Shown: positions 48,538-59,887 of the stretch, one piece after another
How the letters are laid out: each line of letters begins with the position of its first letter
How positions within the stretch are numbered: position 1 is the stretch's first letter
Source: Galerina marginata
Taxonomy: Eukaryota > Basidiomycota > Agaricomycetes > Agaricales > Galerinaceae
Direction: 5' to 3'
Length of the DNA: 64,000 nucleotides
Assembly (NCBI GenBank): GCA_023014335.1
Contig: JAECYW010000002.1
Coordinates: forward strand, 2,294,001-2,358,000
Translations under genes and position numbers: made by a program
Notes under the pieces: generated by a model
Databases searched by the model: none
Told to the model about the DNA's origin: nothing
What the model saw: only the letters and a program-made list of their open reading frames with translations

Positions 48538-49186
48538 ATGTCTGAAATCGACGACATCTTCGCCTCGAAGGGCAAAACGAAAGGCGTCCCCCATGCCTCT
48601 CCTTTCGCATTTTCCTTCAACACCGTTGCTCAAGAAGGAAAAGAAGTCAAAGAAGAAGAAAACTGACCTTTCTCAAGATGGTACCCCCCCTAAGCCGGCA
48701 GATACGTCGAACATAGCTTCGTCGTCGAAAAAACGTCCACTCCCTGAAACCGTCGTGGACACGTCTAAGCATCTGGAAGGTCCTTCAAAGCGTCAGAAAT
48801 TTGTGGCCAACCACGACGAGGACAAAAAATCGAAGCCTCATAAGGTAGATCAAAAGAAAAACAGCACCGATGCCGAATTCAAAGATTCCCGAGGAACTGG
48901 GGATCGTAAGTCTTCCGTTGACCACCCTCCTTGGATTCAAACTAAACTACGGAATAAGGTCGCACAACGGAGGAAGGCTGGCTAGTCTATAAAGAATACG
49001 AACTCGGTATCGGCGACCAAGGCGGTGGTAAGCCGTTGTGACCCATTTTCAAGAAATACACCCTTACTCTAACTTAACTAACTTGAATCAGACACGCCGC
49101 TATGTCCTTTTGATTGTGATTGTTGTAAGCCATAAAATTTTTCATAGCTCTTCAAGGCAGCTAAACTTCTCTTGCTAGGTTTTTGA
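48538..49186 (+). CDS. DUF1764 family protein
   Basis: Small conserved eukaryotic protein of unknown function. It starts MSEIDDIFASKGKTKGV, has a Lys-rich central region (KKEKKSKKKKTDLSQ), then DAEFKDSRGTGD. After a 50-nt intron RRTTEEGWLVYKEYELGIGD follows, and two last exons give QGGDTPLCPFDCDCCF before the stop. The N-terminal MSEIDDIF, the YKEYELGIGD block and the terminal CPFDCDC are the family signature. A run of five C (48588-48592) shifts the frame by +1 after GVP; four C would join KTKGVP to MPLLSHFPSTPLL. Divergent from SWI1, 290 bp. The Cys-rich end suggests metal binding, which is inference. Confidence 0.85.
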
Positions 49187-49491
49187 ATCATATAATTTTG
49201 AACCGTGGATGTGCCATTTTTGCGTCAAGTTTCCCTGGTCGTATACCTATGTGGGCTCCTTCGAAGCCTCCCTAATCGCATCCTCACGATTAGTGAGGTC
49301 AATTTGTAGCCAATAACAGCCATTCCTGCTGGCAACATTCCAACGAACCCAGTGTTTGAGTGTTCTTGCTTTAAGTAATTTCCTGTAGGAAGACATTTAT
49401 AAAGAACTGAATGAGATATAACGCATGGGGGTTGACTATAAAATTTGCCCAATCTGACTGCCTGCCATGGATGAGTCAAAGTGAATTCGTT
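49187..49491. other. Convergent intergenic region
   Basis: About 300 bp between the 3' ends of the DUF1764 gene and cyclin H. Nothing recognised. Confidence 0.5.
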
Positions 49492-50702
49492 TCAATCGTC
49501 GTCGTCGTCGTCGTCGTCGTAATCCACCAAACCCCGTTTTTTGTTTGACAACTCATTTCCGAATGGATCATCATCCTCTAATCCCTTCTGCGATTCTGCG
49601 ACCTTTTTATTTCGCCTTTCCTCTGATATCCGTTTTTCATCTAGCTTCCGAGCCAGATATGCCTTACTTCCGACGACCTTTTCAGGGTTTTTGCACAATT
49701 TCAGTCGCCTATCTACCTCGCGCACGGACTCGACATTGGGCGGTTGACCATGTAGTGTGATCATTTGGGCGATGTCTCCCGTCAAAATTTTCGGACTTGC
49801 AACCTCAGCGGGGAATTTCGCAGCCGCCCATTGCATGGCTAGTTCGGGAAGCACAATGGAAAAAGCGGCAAGGGCGATTTGCGATGGGGTATATATCAAC
49901 TCTGCGTCTGTTAAACGTGATGCGCGGATGTGATTCAACGCGGCATCGTATAGATCGGTGGGTAATTTTTGCGTTCCATTGGGAAGAGTCTACATGCATA
50001 CATGGACGCCAGTCGACTATAACACGGCTATTCGACATACCTGGACATCAAGCCAAATGCCCCACAAGGCTCTGTGAGCGTGCCACACTGCAAATTCAAA
50101 GCCCAAACTCTGAGCGACCAGGAATTCGAGGTCAAGAACGTCATTGGGGGCCGTCTTGGGTATATGGTTAGTATACGCTTCCAAGGATATGGGATTATTT
50201 GTTGTTTTGGTAGCCAAAAACAGCGCAGTTAGCCTAATGAACATTAGATCGGAAGAACAAGGTAGGACAAAAGCACTCGCATCACATTCTTAGGATGCCA
50301 GTCCATGACGGTATTTTTCAGGTAGAAACGCTTGAGATATGTGACCGCGGTTGCCTCTACCTCTTCTGGGAAGCGAAAGAGACCACAGAGCTGAGTGATT
50401 TTGGTGATATATAGTTTGACCAGTAAAATCTCCTCGTCTGCAGTCAGAAACGAAACATGGCCGGATGATTCCTGGCTAGAGTATTAGATAAGTTTGAAAA
50501 TATTTTATTGCGACAGCAACAAGGCTACCTCGTCGTTCTCAATGGTATTCCGTATAACCCTGACTGCCGCTTCATTGAGGGCAGCTCGGATGTGAGCTAG
50601 TTGCTCTGGGGAATATCTCCAATTTCTGCACTGTGTGCCGACTTCATACAAAGAGACTTTCGACTGAGAAGGCAGAGTTCCATTCGTCGATGTTGCAGCC
50701 AT
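49492..50702 (-). CDS. CCL1: Cyclin H (Ccl1), CAK/TFIIH subunit
   Basis: Cyclin partner of Cdk7 in TFIIH. The ATG at 50702 begins MAATSTNGTLPSQSKVSLYE. Then come CRNWRYSPEQLAHIRAALNE, AVTYLKRFYLKNTVMDWHPK and LTALFLATKTTNNPISLEAY (cyclin fold 1), LGFEFAVWHAHRALWGIWLD, and RASRLTDAELIYTPSQIALA (cyclin fold 2). The protein ends in a run of eight Asp encoded by a GAC repeat. The intron 50280-50234 has a GC donor (GTGAT|gcgagt) that joins NV to MLTALFLA; the other introns are GT-AG. Frame intact. Divergent from the DUF7726-like gene (218 bp). Confidence 0.93.
49498..49518. repeat. (GTC)7 trinucleotide repeat in cyclin H
   Basis: Seven tandem GTC units on the plus strand (GAC on the coding strand) encode most of the terminal Asp8 tract of cyclin H. 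A likely length-variable microsatellite. Confidence 0.85.
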
Positions 50703-50920
50703 CGTTCGATTCTCGGCAACACGACGGCTGTTTTGGACGTCACTCGACACGTCAATATATGCACACAAGTCAAAATAACGCGACAACTTGGTGGCGCCGC
50801 TATACAACAAAGTGCGCATATATAATCGGGCGATTTGAAGAACTTTCCCCTCAAACTTTTCCTCTTCGCCTCTACACTCTTGTGTACCTCAATTCACCTC
50901 CATTCCCGACAACTATAAAA

Positions 50921-51735
50921 ATGGCACCTAAACGCAAGTCAGATGCAATGGATTCTTCTGACCTGACCACTGCCCCTGTTGTCGATGTCAATACCGCGGG
51001 AGACAGTTCCGTCAAAGTGCTCGCACCGTCTGTCAAGAAGGCTCGTGTCGCAAATACCCCCGGCGTATCGGATTCCACCTCCAAAGCAAAGTCTCAGTCC
51101 TGGAAGGATGTAAAAATCTCTGGGGAAGACGAAGTAAGTCGCGTTTTCTTAATTACTCCACAATCTGACGAGACCGCCTTTCTTGTTCTCAGGATGGCGT
51201 ACCAGTCTAGTAAGTGAAGCCATTACGCAAGCTTGATTAGACCTTGATTTTGCTCTTGGGACAGTGATGACTGCGCAGAAGTCCGTCGCAAGATAAAGCT
51301 CCTGCAAAAAACCCCCAACTGGAAGGTATACGGCGTATGCTTCATTGTTTGTCTGGCCAACTTTGACGATGTGTGCCTCCTGCTAGGTGACACATTGGCT
51401 GAAAGAAATTGGCGGAGTCAACAGCAATTCGTTTAACCGCTTCAGTGAGTCCCATCCCTTGACCTCATTGATGTTGCCTGACCGTTTTACAGTGAAGGAA
51501 AAGGGCAGGACTGATGGTGCTGCCAACGGCACTTATTATGCAGCGTATGAATGCCTTTCCCCTGGTTATTGAGTTCAGGCGGTTGACCATAATATCTAGA
51601 TATGTTTACTTCGAGAAAGTCAGGATTTTGGAAGGGAAAAAGAAAACTGCCACAAGGATAAGCAACGAATCGACACATCCGAATGGATTCCCCCTGGAGA
51701 ATAGACGTCATGTTTGGGTCTTCACAGGTCGATAG
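50921..51735 (+). CDS. DUF7726-like nuclear protein
   Basis: Basidiomycete-type protein of unknown function. Exon 1 encodes a basic N-terminus MAPKRKSDAMDSSDLT with VKKARVA, nuclear-localisation-like. Spliced exons then read EDGVPVYDDCAEVRRKIKLL, QKTPNWKVTHWLKEIGGVNS, NSFNRFMKEKGRTDGAANGT, and (last intron gtatga...ctag) YVYFEKVRILEGKKKTATRI, ending ENRRHVWVFTGR. If the last intron is retained, translation stops early after ECLSPGY. The pattern D-D-C-x-x-V-R-R-K-I and N-S-F-x-R-F-M matches what I remember of DUF7726; the domain name is tentative. Its 3' end is 19 bp from that of FAP7. Confidence 0.7.
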
Positions 51736-51754
51736 AAGACCAGCCCCCCGCATC

Positions 51755-52384
51755 TTAGCTGCTTTCCTGATTCTTTAACCATAGTTTAATCCACTCTACT
51801 ATTCTTGCCACGTTCGATTCTAGTTGTTCCATTGTCTCGCTTTGTAATTCGATGACAATTTGTGGGGCATATGAAGAACGAGCTTCTTCGAGCACCACTT
51901 GCATTATTTCAGCTTCATTATTTTCCTGTATCTTCTTCAATGGATAAGCTCTGCAAAAGCTGCTCAGCGACACTTGACCTGCCTTCAACTGAGAACAGAC
52001 CTTTTTTCCAATCGTTCCCACAATTTAGAATGATCGCAGCGTAGAACAACGACCAAATCGGCCCAGCGCTCAGGGAAGATCTCGCAAGTATGCCAGTCGA
52101 GGATTAGACCACCCACAGTGGCCAAAGGTTCAAGTTCATCCAGAAGCTATCAATCGGATTCCAATACATCCCAGAAACAATAGGCAAAGACATACCCGAT
52201 CTTCGTCTACCGTATAGCTTTGCCATTCCTCGTCGAAGTTTTCATACAATCCCCGCTCCTTTACCCATTCGCTGACATTGATATTCTTCAGAGGCACAGG
52301 AGATTCATTTGCGAGAAGTTCTGCATGGGTAGATTTGCCAGTGCCTGGAGTACCCGTCAGGACGATAACTGGACCTTTGACCAT
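51755..52384 (-). CDS. FAP7: Adenylate kinase isoenzyme 6 homolog Fap7 (18S rRNA maturation)
   Basis: Small nuclear ATPase/adenylate kinase required for cleavage of 20S pre-rRNA and 40S assembly. The start is MVKGPVIVLTGTPGTGKSTH with P-loop GTPGTGKST. Then come INVSEWVKERGLYENFDEEW, DEDR/LLDELEPLATVGGLILDW, HTCEIFPERWADLVVVLRCD and SKLWERLEKR, then AYPLKKIQENNEAEIMQVVL and EQLESNVARIVEWIKLWLKN. Two GT-AG introns; frame intact. The YENFDEEW and DWHxCEIFPERW motifs separate Fap7/AK6 from ordinary adenylate kinases. Confidence 0.95.
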
Positions 52385-52968
52385 CTTGCAATGCAATCGT
52401 CAGGCAATTGGACGTAGGAACCAAGCTCGGTGGTTTCCGGAGTCCTTCCCGCTCCGCTTGTCAGGAGATTAGGCCGAAGCTCGTCGCCGTAATCAATACG
52501 AATTCAATTGTTACGACCGATCGGCCTGAACGGTTGATTCGGTATAAAGTAAATTGAATGATGGCTGATGAAAAAAACATGGGAGTTCACAAGCGCTACA
52601 CATTCCTGCGCAATAATTGACATGCCAATTCGAACCTTGGGAGTGTCGACCGAATGGTTACCGTGACCACAGTCCATTTGCACTGCCGATGTACCCTTTC
52701 CCCCACATGATGGTGGTCTTCTGAGCAAGCCCTGCCTAGTTGGTTACCCACAATCCCGCATACCTAATTATATCCCACCCTTCCCAGTTTCCCTTGCAAA
52801 ATCACTCCAATCATGACTTTGCCTTCTGACCACTAACTTGGAGAGCTGCAGCGCAGACATGGTCGTCTCGACCGAGCTGGACTTTTTATTCCTTTGATAA
52901 CTTTTCCCCTTCTTTCACAATCTTCAGCGTTGACCTCGTTGTTCCAAAATCTGGTGCCGTCGTTCCCA
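52385..52968. other. Intergenic region upstream of FAP7 and the membrane-protein gene
   Basis: No supportable gene. A short upstream ATG frame (52859, MVVSTELDFLFL then stop) could be an alternative first exon of the downstream gene, but no convincing splice joins them. Confidence 0.4.
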
Positions 52969-55179
52969 ATGCATCCTCCGTCCGCGACGCTTTTGTCCCG
53001 AGAAGATAGATCTTCTTCCAAACCCACCAGGAGTTCGGCCTCCATTGTTGCGACTCCCACCGATGTACACTTTAATATTCTCCAGCCACGGATCACCCCT
53101 TCACCGACATCATCTTGCCCGCCTAACACCCTCATCGTCCAACTCTCTACTGCTTTGGTCATACCCGATTTCAATCTTTTCTACGCCCCGAGCGCTATCG
53201 ACTCCTTCTTTCCGACCTACACTGCACTTGCAGATGGCTCTCTCATCACACCACCCTTCAACCAGGACCAATTAGACGCCAACCTCAGCCTCCTTGTCAC
53301 TGGCGCACTTGCAATGGTATTCGCCAGAAATATCGTTGTTTCGGGTGATTACATCCGTCGAGGCAAGGTTAAGAAGAAGACCCTCTTTCATGTCTTATTT
53401 TTAAGTCAAATTCTTGCCCCTGTTGCCTTCATCCCCATCATAATGTCCTACTTCAGCCAACGAATGCACTGTACTCTGTGAGAATGAAATTTTGTCATAT
53501 CTATCAAGGTCGCTCACAGTCAAACAGTGTTATCATACTTTCTTGCGTGTCTGGCGCGAGTTCGCTCGCCCTTCTGGTGGGAGCCTACCGACTTTCTTTC
53601 CATTATTCAATTCCTGATTCACCTTTTAGATCACCGTAATCCTTGGAGTCAAGGTTTACAAATGCTTGAATAATGCTCGATTCATTCCCATTATTTTAGG
53701 TTTGTTTCAAGCTGCATCCACTGCAGTCGTCATCTTCGATATCACCGCGACAAAGGGAGTTCGTCGTTTAACAGGTAAGGGTTATTGCTTCAAAACCACA
53801 CCATTCCTTGAACCACTATTTTCAGGCAGCTGTATTCGTACCGACGATCTGCGATTTACCCGCTACTTCGTTATCATTCAATTCGTGGAATCGCTCTTCA
53901 TTTGTTGTTGCTGTACGTTTTCCCCCCTTCTTCTTGGCGCATGCTGGTAATCTTTTTCAGTTATTTACGTCTGCTGGAAGTCTCGTGGTTCACCGGCTGC
54001 ACGTGGGCGAATATCCATCGAACTTTCAATGGATGAGCTGCCAATCGAGGTTCCAAATGACCCTCCCAACAACGTTCAACCCACCCTACGAGGGTGGTGG
54101 GATTACGTCCCAGAGGACGCTCCTGGGCAACAAGTTCAACAGAAGACAGCTACGTCTGGAGAAGGAACAAAGGGCACGCTCAGATTGCTTTTTAACCGGA
54201 TGATGGGCCTTCGAGACCAAAAATCACCCTTAGAGGGTAAAAAGCCGAAGTTGCAAAAACGTGGGCCGTCTGAAAAAGGGCCAACAAATCCTCCGGGGGC
54301 TGGCAATATTGACCCACCTAGGCATTCACTTGCACCATCCTCTATGAGTCGATTTAGTCGACTGATACCTCGGATGGAGCTTTTCCAAGAAGTAATGAAA
54401 GATGAGGTACGTCGCCATTTTTTTGGGCGTATTCGCATCTGGCTCAATATCACTAGTTACTGTATACCACGTTCATCACTTCAACGTGTGTCGTTGTTGC
54501 CGTTCTTGCTATCATTGGTGTCAACTTCAAGAATGGCCTCAGTGTAACGGGTTGGATTGCCCTGAATTGTGAGCAGTCTTGCCATAAGCTCAATTTTTTT
54601 GGCCTGACGTAAACCACAGGGGGAATAATATCCCTTTTGGCTATACACAGCTTCGGTCGCGTTGTCCACCGACATGAACGGGATGCCCTCTTTCATCACC
54701 CGGTTACCTGTACTGCGATATTGCGGGCAGCCAACGAAATTGTCAAAAAGGATGATCAGACGACACGCAGAAGAGTATCAGCAACGAGTCTGCCCCATAC
54801 AAGGAGCCTCAGAATTGCTAGTATCAACGACGAAAGCAATTCCGACGATCCATTTGCTGATACGCAAGCTCTGCAACAAGAGAATCCTTTTCACTCGGAG
54901 CTCGACGACCAGGATTTCTCGTCGGTAGCGTCTATGTTGCGTTCACAGTCAGCCGTTGGTGAACCGGGCTTGCTTGAACCTCACTTGCCAAGCTACTTGC
55001 AGCGTTCGCAGGATATGGATTTTCCAACATCCAACCTCGGGACCCCCGTTGTGTCCATCACCAGTGCCGATATTGACCGACAGCAACGATTCACAGAAAG
55101 TTGGATAGTTTCCTCTAGCTACTCGAATTCGCGATATTCCCACAGCGAGGATAGCTATCGCGAAGAGGCAACGACATGA
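52969..55179 (+). CDS. Multi-pass (about seven-TM) membrane protein of unknown function
   Basis: Spliced exons encode about seven hydrophobic spans: LLVTGALAMVFARNIVVSG, VLFLSQILAPVAFIPIIMSY, VIILSCVSGASSLALLITVI, FIPIILGLFQAASTAVVIFD, YFVIIQFVESLFICCC/FIYV, TTFITSTCVVVAVLAIIGVN and GWIALNWGIISLLAIHSF. Between spans 5 and 6 is a large basic cytosolic-type loop (RISIELSMDELPIEVPN ... LRLLFNRMMGL), and a Ser-rich tail follows span 7. No GPCR hallmark is visible. The junction near 53480-53535 (HCTL to SNSVIILS) is one base out of phase, so a missing base or an unusual splice site is possible. Coding-like sequence in another frame just after the stop (55180-55300) hints that the true C-terminus may be longer. 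Confidence 0.65.
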
Positions 55180-55663
55180 CCCTGGTTATGGCGGCGAGTC
55201 TGCCTCCCACCTTACCCTCCCGCCACTTGTACCGGACTCTGTACACGTACATGAATGCGTCATAAATCTATCACCGTTTCCCTTCCCTTCACTACTGATG
55301 CTAGTTAGGTAGCCACTGACCAGTGGTGCCTCCAGGTTGACTACTCGCCTTAGTGGCTTGCTGAGTAAGTAAAAATCCTCAATAGTTCTGTGATCCACTG
55401 GCAGATGCAAAAGTTGAATAAGTCAACATCGTGTAGTACTTATATGCATTGCAAGCGCATCTTGCGAAACGAGCAATCTTCCTGTTGGGTGGTTTCCAGA
55501 TTGTTTCCAGAATAAGTACAGCCCTATAAGCGATGGAAGCCGAATTGTTCTCTCTATGATTTCTTGCTACGGTCATTGACAGATTTCGAAATATATATAT
55601 TTCAGTGGTTTTGTCACCTTGGACCACATTCTGGGCTGCCAGTAGCGTGACCGATCGTGACAA
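55180..55663. other. Intergenic region before the Rpc37 gene
   Basis: No separate gene. The first 120 bp read as plausible coding in a frame different from the preceding gene (YGGESASHLTLPPLVPDSV) and may belong to it. Confidence 0.4.
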
Positions 55664-56616
55664 ATGGAGGTTGAAGAAAACGACGAGCTTGTCTCTGTTC
55701 TCCCTATCCATTACGCTGATGTCCTTGCGCCAAATTTACATATTCACCAGTTTCCCCTCCTTACGAGACCTCTTCAAGCTCCTCCTTCTGCCGTACTGAG
55801 TGGAAAGCGCATCACTGCTAGAGCCAAGCCTCAAACTCGCAGATTAGAGATCCATGTTCCTGTCGACATACGTCCAGAAGTTTACAATGCCGAAAGGTCA
55901 AAGGAATTTGGAGCTGGTCGTCTGGAGGATGACCGAGAGAAGGACCAGGAAAGAAAAGAAAAAACTCGGGACGATGAAAACCCACGACTTTCCGAAGTGC
56001 GTCTCAGAAGCGAAGAAATCCCACAAAGGGGAGCACATATCTTGGGCATAGTAAGAGATGGTATGCGCTTTGTCACATATTATTGCCCTATCTTACGGAT
56101 TGCTGATATAGGTAAACTCCATTTACACCCAATAAGTGAAACACATCAATTTCGCCCGACCTTGACATATCTGGATATCCTATCGCGTAAAAACAGACGA
56201 ACTCGCGGTGCTGGCTCTGATTCGGACTCTGACGACGGTCCTCCGCCAGATCCAGACGAGCCGACCCCTGTAGTTGCTCCTAAGAAAGAGAAGAAAAGTT
56301 CAGGTGATCCGAAAGAAGTTCATGTATCTGCGCGAAAATCGGAGGACCAGAATGGTCCAGGGCAAGGTGGATTGTCCGCTGTACGCAGAGAAATGTTGCA
56401 AACCATCCGCGCAGAAGAAGACGAAAAATGGGAAAGTTTAGAATTTTGCGATATCACGGTGAGTAGTTTCGGGGACTTGCTTGCTGGTTCTGATGTTGAT
56501 TTTCCTAGACGGATAACTCGTCCAATGCGTTCGAGATGGTGTTTTCCCACAATGACGACGTTCTAAAGTGTACTACGAACATCACCTCCTTCCTAAACGC
56601 CATCAATGGCCTTTAA
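55664..56616 (+). CDS. RPC37: RNA polymerase III subunit Rpc37 (RPC5 homolog)
   Basis: Part of the Pol III-specific Rpc37/Rpc53 heterodimer for initiation and termination. Exon 1 reads MEVEENDELVSVLPIHYADV, LAPNLHIHQFPLLTRPLQAP, GKRITARAKPQTRRLEIHVP and NPRLSEVRLRSEEIPQRGAH. It joins GIVRDG|KLHLHPISETHQFRPTLT with YLDILSRKNRR, then an acidic DSDSDDGPPPDPDEP linker. The last intron joins CDIT|TDNSSNAFEMVF and the protein ends TNITSFLNAINGL. These match the Sin/Rpc37 family. Frame is intact. Confidence 0.88.
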
Positions 56617-56848
56617 TAAAGAAAGTTCTGTCGCGCAGTTTCCTGCCATTTGCAAGCAGTTAGGGTATGAAATTAAGAACCCAGGCTTGATTGTTGACAG
56701 CAACTTTTCTAAATATGACAGGATTTGACGGACCTGAACAAAGACGTCCAAATATAAATACTGGCCTTTATGACCGCAGCGATACTTGCATTGACGATAA
56801 TCACCCCTGGAGTCCTGTTCTCTGCTGCTGTTCCTGACTTTGGAGCCC

Positions 56849-59800
56849 ATGGATTACAGCAGTGAAACTGAATCCCATTCTTCTTGCTCTTCTTCGAGGC
56901 ACAGTTTCCACAACCCCCCTGTCGATGACGTTCTCTTAATACGGGATCCTCGGCACTTACAGTGGTCTTCAGAACAACCTTTAACACTTCAGGACGTACG
57001 ACGAGAAATTCAGACCATTCTTGAGCAAGATATCTCCCACCTTACAAAAGCAAGTTCTGTCTTCGTCCTGCTCTGGCACTTTCACAACTTAGATTCTCTA
57101 GGCAGAAAATATTGCTGATGACATTTTGTTGTCGTTGGCTATACTCTTGAACTTCTTGACCTGCATACCGCGTCTTCTCGCAAACGACAAAGATATCCCA
57201 GTAATTATTGCGGCCTTCTCCGCGTTGGGTCAGTTAGATTTGGCTTTGTATTATATTATAGAAAAGAACTAACTCTCAGGAAGTTACTCCACAGTTCATA
57301 GAACGATTGTTTGAATATCGAAGAATATCTCGAAGAGCTCCCCTGCGAACCAAGGCTCCCAAAGATTCAACTCTCCAGACCTGGGTTGATGATTTCCTGG
57401 CAAGATTAAGTCTTTTAGTTGGACCCATTGCTTTTGGAACTACCCGGATCAACTATCCGGGTCCTATATGCCAGGAGACCATTCAACTGCAGAAACAAGA
57501 TGATTCAGTCCGAGCCACTTCTCAATTGCCAGGTAAGCTGATGCACGTTCTTTGGTGCTATGTTATCTTGTGACACCCGACGATTAGAAAACTGGCACGA
57601 TCTGAAATTCGTGATTGGATCGCATAACTTCTCTCCAGCTGCCAAACGTATTGCCCTGTCGTTATTGTTTGCGGTCTACGTTATGGGGCCGCAACTGACA
57701 TTTTTCGGCTCATGGCAACGCCTACGGTATGGAGACACTGCGGGGCTTAAGCCGGATGCTTCACTGGCCTTCAAACCACCGAAAGCAGATCTTTTGGACT
57801 GCCTGCTCATCGCGGCAAGGCAAATGTCCTCCCAGATGCAAGCACCCTCAGCATCATTTGACTGTCATGGTGAAAGGACAAGCATGGCGATGTTGGTATC
57901 GTTATTTTCAGTCAGTTATCGTCTGGTGTTGTTTCTGCGATCTCTCATTTTCTTGTACGAAGGCCATTGACAACGTCCCAGATCCTAATGCAAGAACTTT
58001 ACGAACAGTGCAACTACGACCAGAAGGGTTGTACTATCTTCTTGACCTCATATGCATTGTAATTGGTACCGAAAACAATTCCTTTCTGCCATTGGAAGAA
58101 TTAGATCTCCCCCAGATTATTTTATTGCGATGGGGTGATTCTGTACCATGGAGCTGGTCGACCTGGGCCGACGAACGCAATGCAAACACGGAACACCTTC
58201 GTTTAGTCGTGAGGAATCCATTTTGATCAACATATTGATGCTTATCCACCCACAGACAGCGACATGGCTGTACCATATAAATCGGCCATTATTCTCAGCC
58301 TTGTCTCCCTCCGAACACGAGAAAATATTTGGGATCGACCTCCGACATTGTTTATTCAAAGATATATCAGCATCATGCTTCGTGATATCGGTACGTTTCT
58401 CTGTAAAGGTTCACTGAATACCGACACGAAGGCGAACTTCTAGCACCTTCTCCACAATGTCGTATCGAATCTCAATCAGGCAGGCCTGGATGGGAGTACG
58501 ACTCGGTCAACCCTGCCAGGTTTGCTTGGTAAATTATGTTGGGCGACGATTCAATATCTGGAGATGAACAGTGACAAGGCTCACACTGCAGTTCAAAGTC
58601 TCATGCCCGAATACGCATGGTGTCTGCTCATTCTGTTCTCTTTTCTGGAATCCAGTGAAGAAGAAATGTTTGGTAAGTTCTTAAATTCCTTTACAGCCCC
58701 ACTAAAGGAAATAATCATTTTGATATCAGTACAAGGCCTGACAATTGAAGCTTTGACTTTATTTCCTCCAGGGCTCATCTCGTCGTCTCTCCAAAGCATC
58801 CTACAGAATAAACAAACTCGATTTGTGGCCAGGCTAGAGCAAGGTCGATTTATCTCTTTTACTGTCAAGTTATGATTAACGATGTAACAGTCACTAGATC
58901 ATGTACAAGGTTTGTAATTTCATATTTGCGAGAGATGTCTCTCATCCAATTCCGGTTCCAGGGCGATAACCGAAAATGAATGTCAGGGTGTGGAGGGATT
59001 TTCTGCGCTAATTGCGGCCAAATCCTTACTCGAATTCTTAATGATCGTCTTATTAAAGGATACGTCAAGAAATGCCACTATCCATGGCATCGTGTCGTTT
59101 TATCTTGGAGTACTTTTCGAGGTACTGACATCACCAGGATATAAACTCTTAGAAGTAAACCTTCTCAGCCCTTTTTTTATGACTCTCTGTGCTTTCCAAA
59201 TGGTCGTGCCGCCCAGTCTTATGCCCGACTTCAATCATGTGGATATCTGCAACTTAACCATCCACAGTGGCCATGGTGAAATGACAATAGCTTGTAAGTA
59301 AATCCGAAGTAATTTGGACCATTGACGTGTCATTGACTGGTCATGATTAACTTATCTTGACATCAGCTGCATTTGCATTGTATCTCCTTACCAGTGACCG
59401 AGTTTGCGAGGGACCCCTATGTCATGAAATCTGGGACTTTCTTCTCTCGACTTTGGCGGCAATTGTTGATCGGGAAATACCAGAAGAAGTAGCACCACTG
59501 GCGTTGCTAACCTGCAGCGCTATTTGCGCCGCGCTAAAGAAGTTGATCTGCTCTTTTAATCCGTTCATTCGTAAAAAAATATCTTCTGATCCTCAGGATC
59601 CTGCTGAGTCGGGAAAAATAGGTCGAAACATCCTGTCTTCACCGTGGACTGTGAGCATAGGTATGGCCCTGAGGCGCGTGTTCGAAGACGAACCACACCC
59701 TCTGCCGTATTTCGAGGAACTGAATAAGAAACTGGGGGAAATAGGAAAAAACTTGTTGAAATCGGTCAGTGATCTAAGGCTACACTCTCGCCACAGAGCA

Positions 59801-59887
59801 CGTCTTCATGTTGAGACGCTTAATAGATTTTTATGGGGCATGAGGACATTCCGGAATTCCAAACACCGGATGTTAAGGTCGATGTAA
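56849..59887 (+). CDS. Large uncharacterised, mostly helical protein
   Basis: I do not recognise this gene. The start MDYSSETESHSSCSSSRHSF is acidic and Ser-rich. It continues LTLQDVRREIQTILEQDISH, then (after a GC-AG intron at 57050-57101) AENIADDILLSLAILLNFLT. Further on come FIERLFEYRRISRRAPLRTK, TWVDDFLARLSLLVGPIAFG and NFSPAAKRIALSLLFAVYVM. The last exon ends KSVSDLRLHSRHRARLHVET. Composition suggests an all-helical, HEAT-like scaffold. Exons in the middle (57850-58000, 58380-59300) are only partly resolved. A GGG at 57227-57229 would have to be GG for the next exon to stay in frame. Many introns of about 50 nt agree with its being a real gene. Confidence 0.6.
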
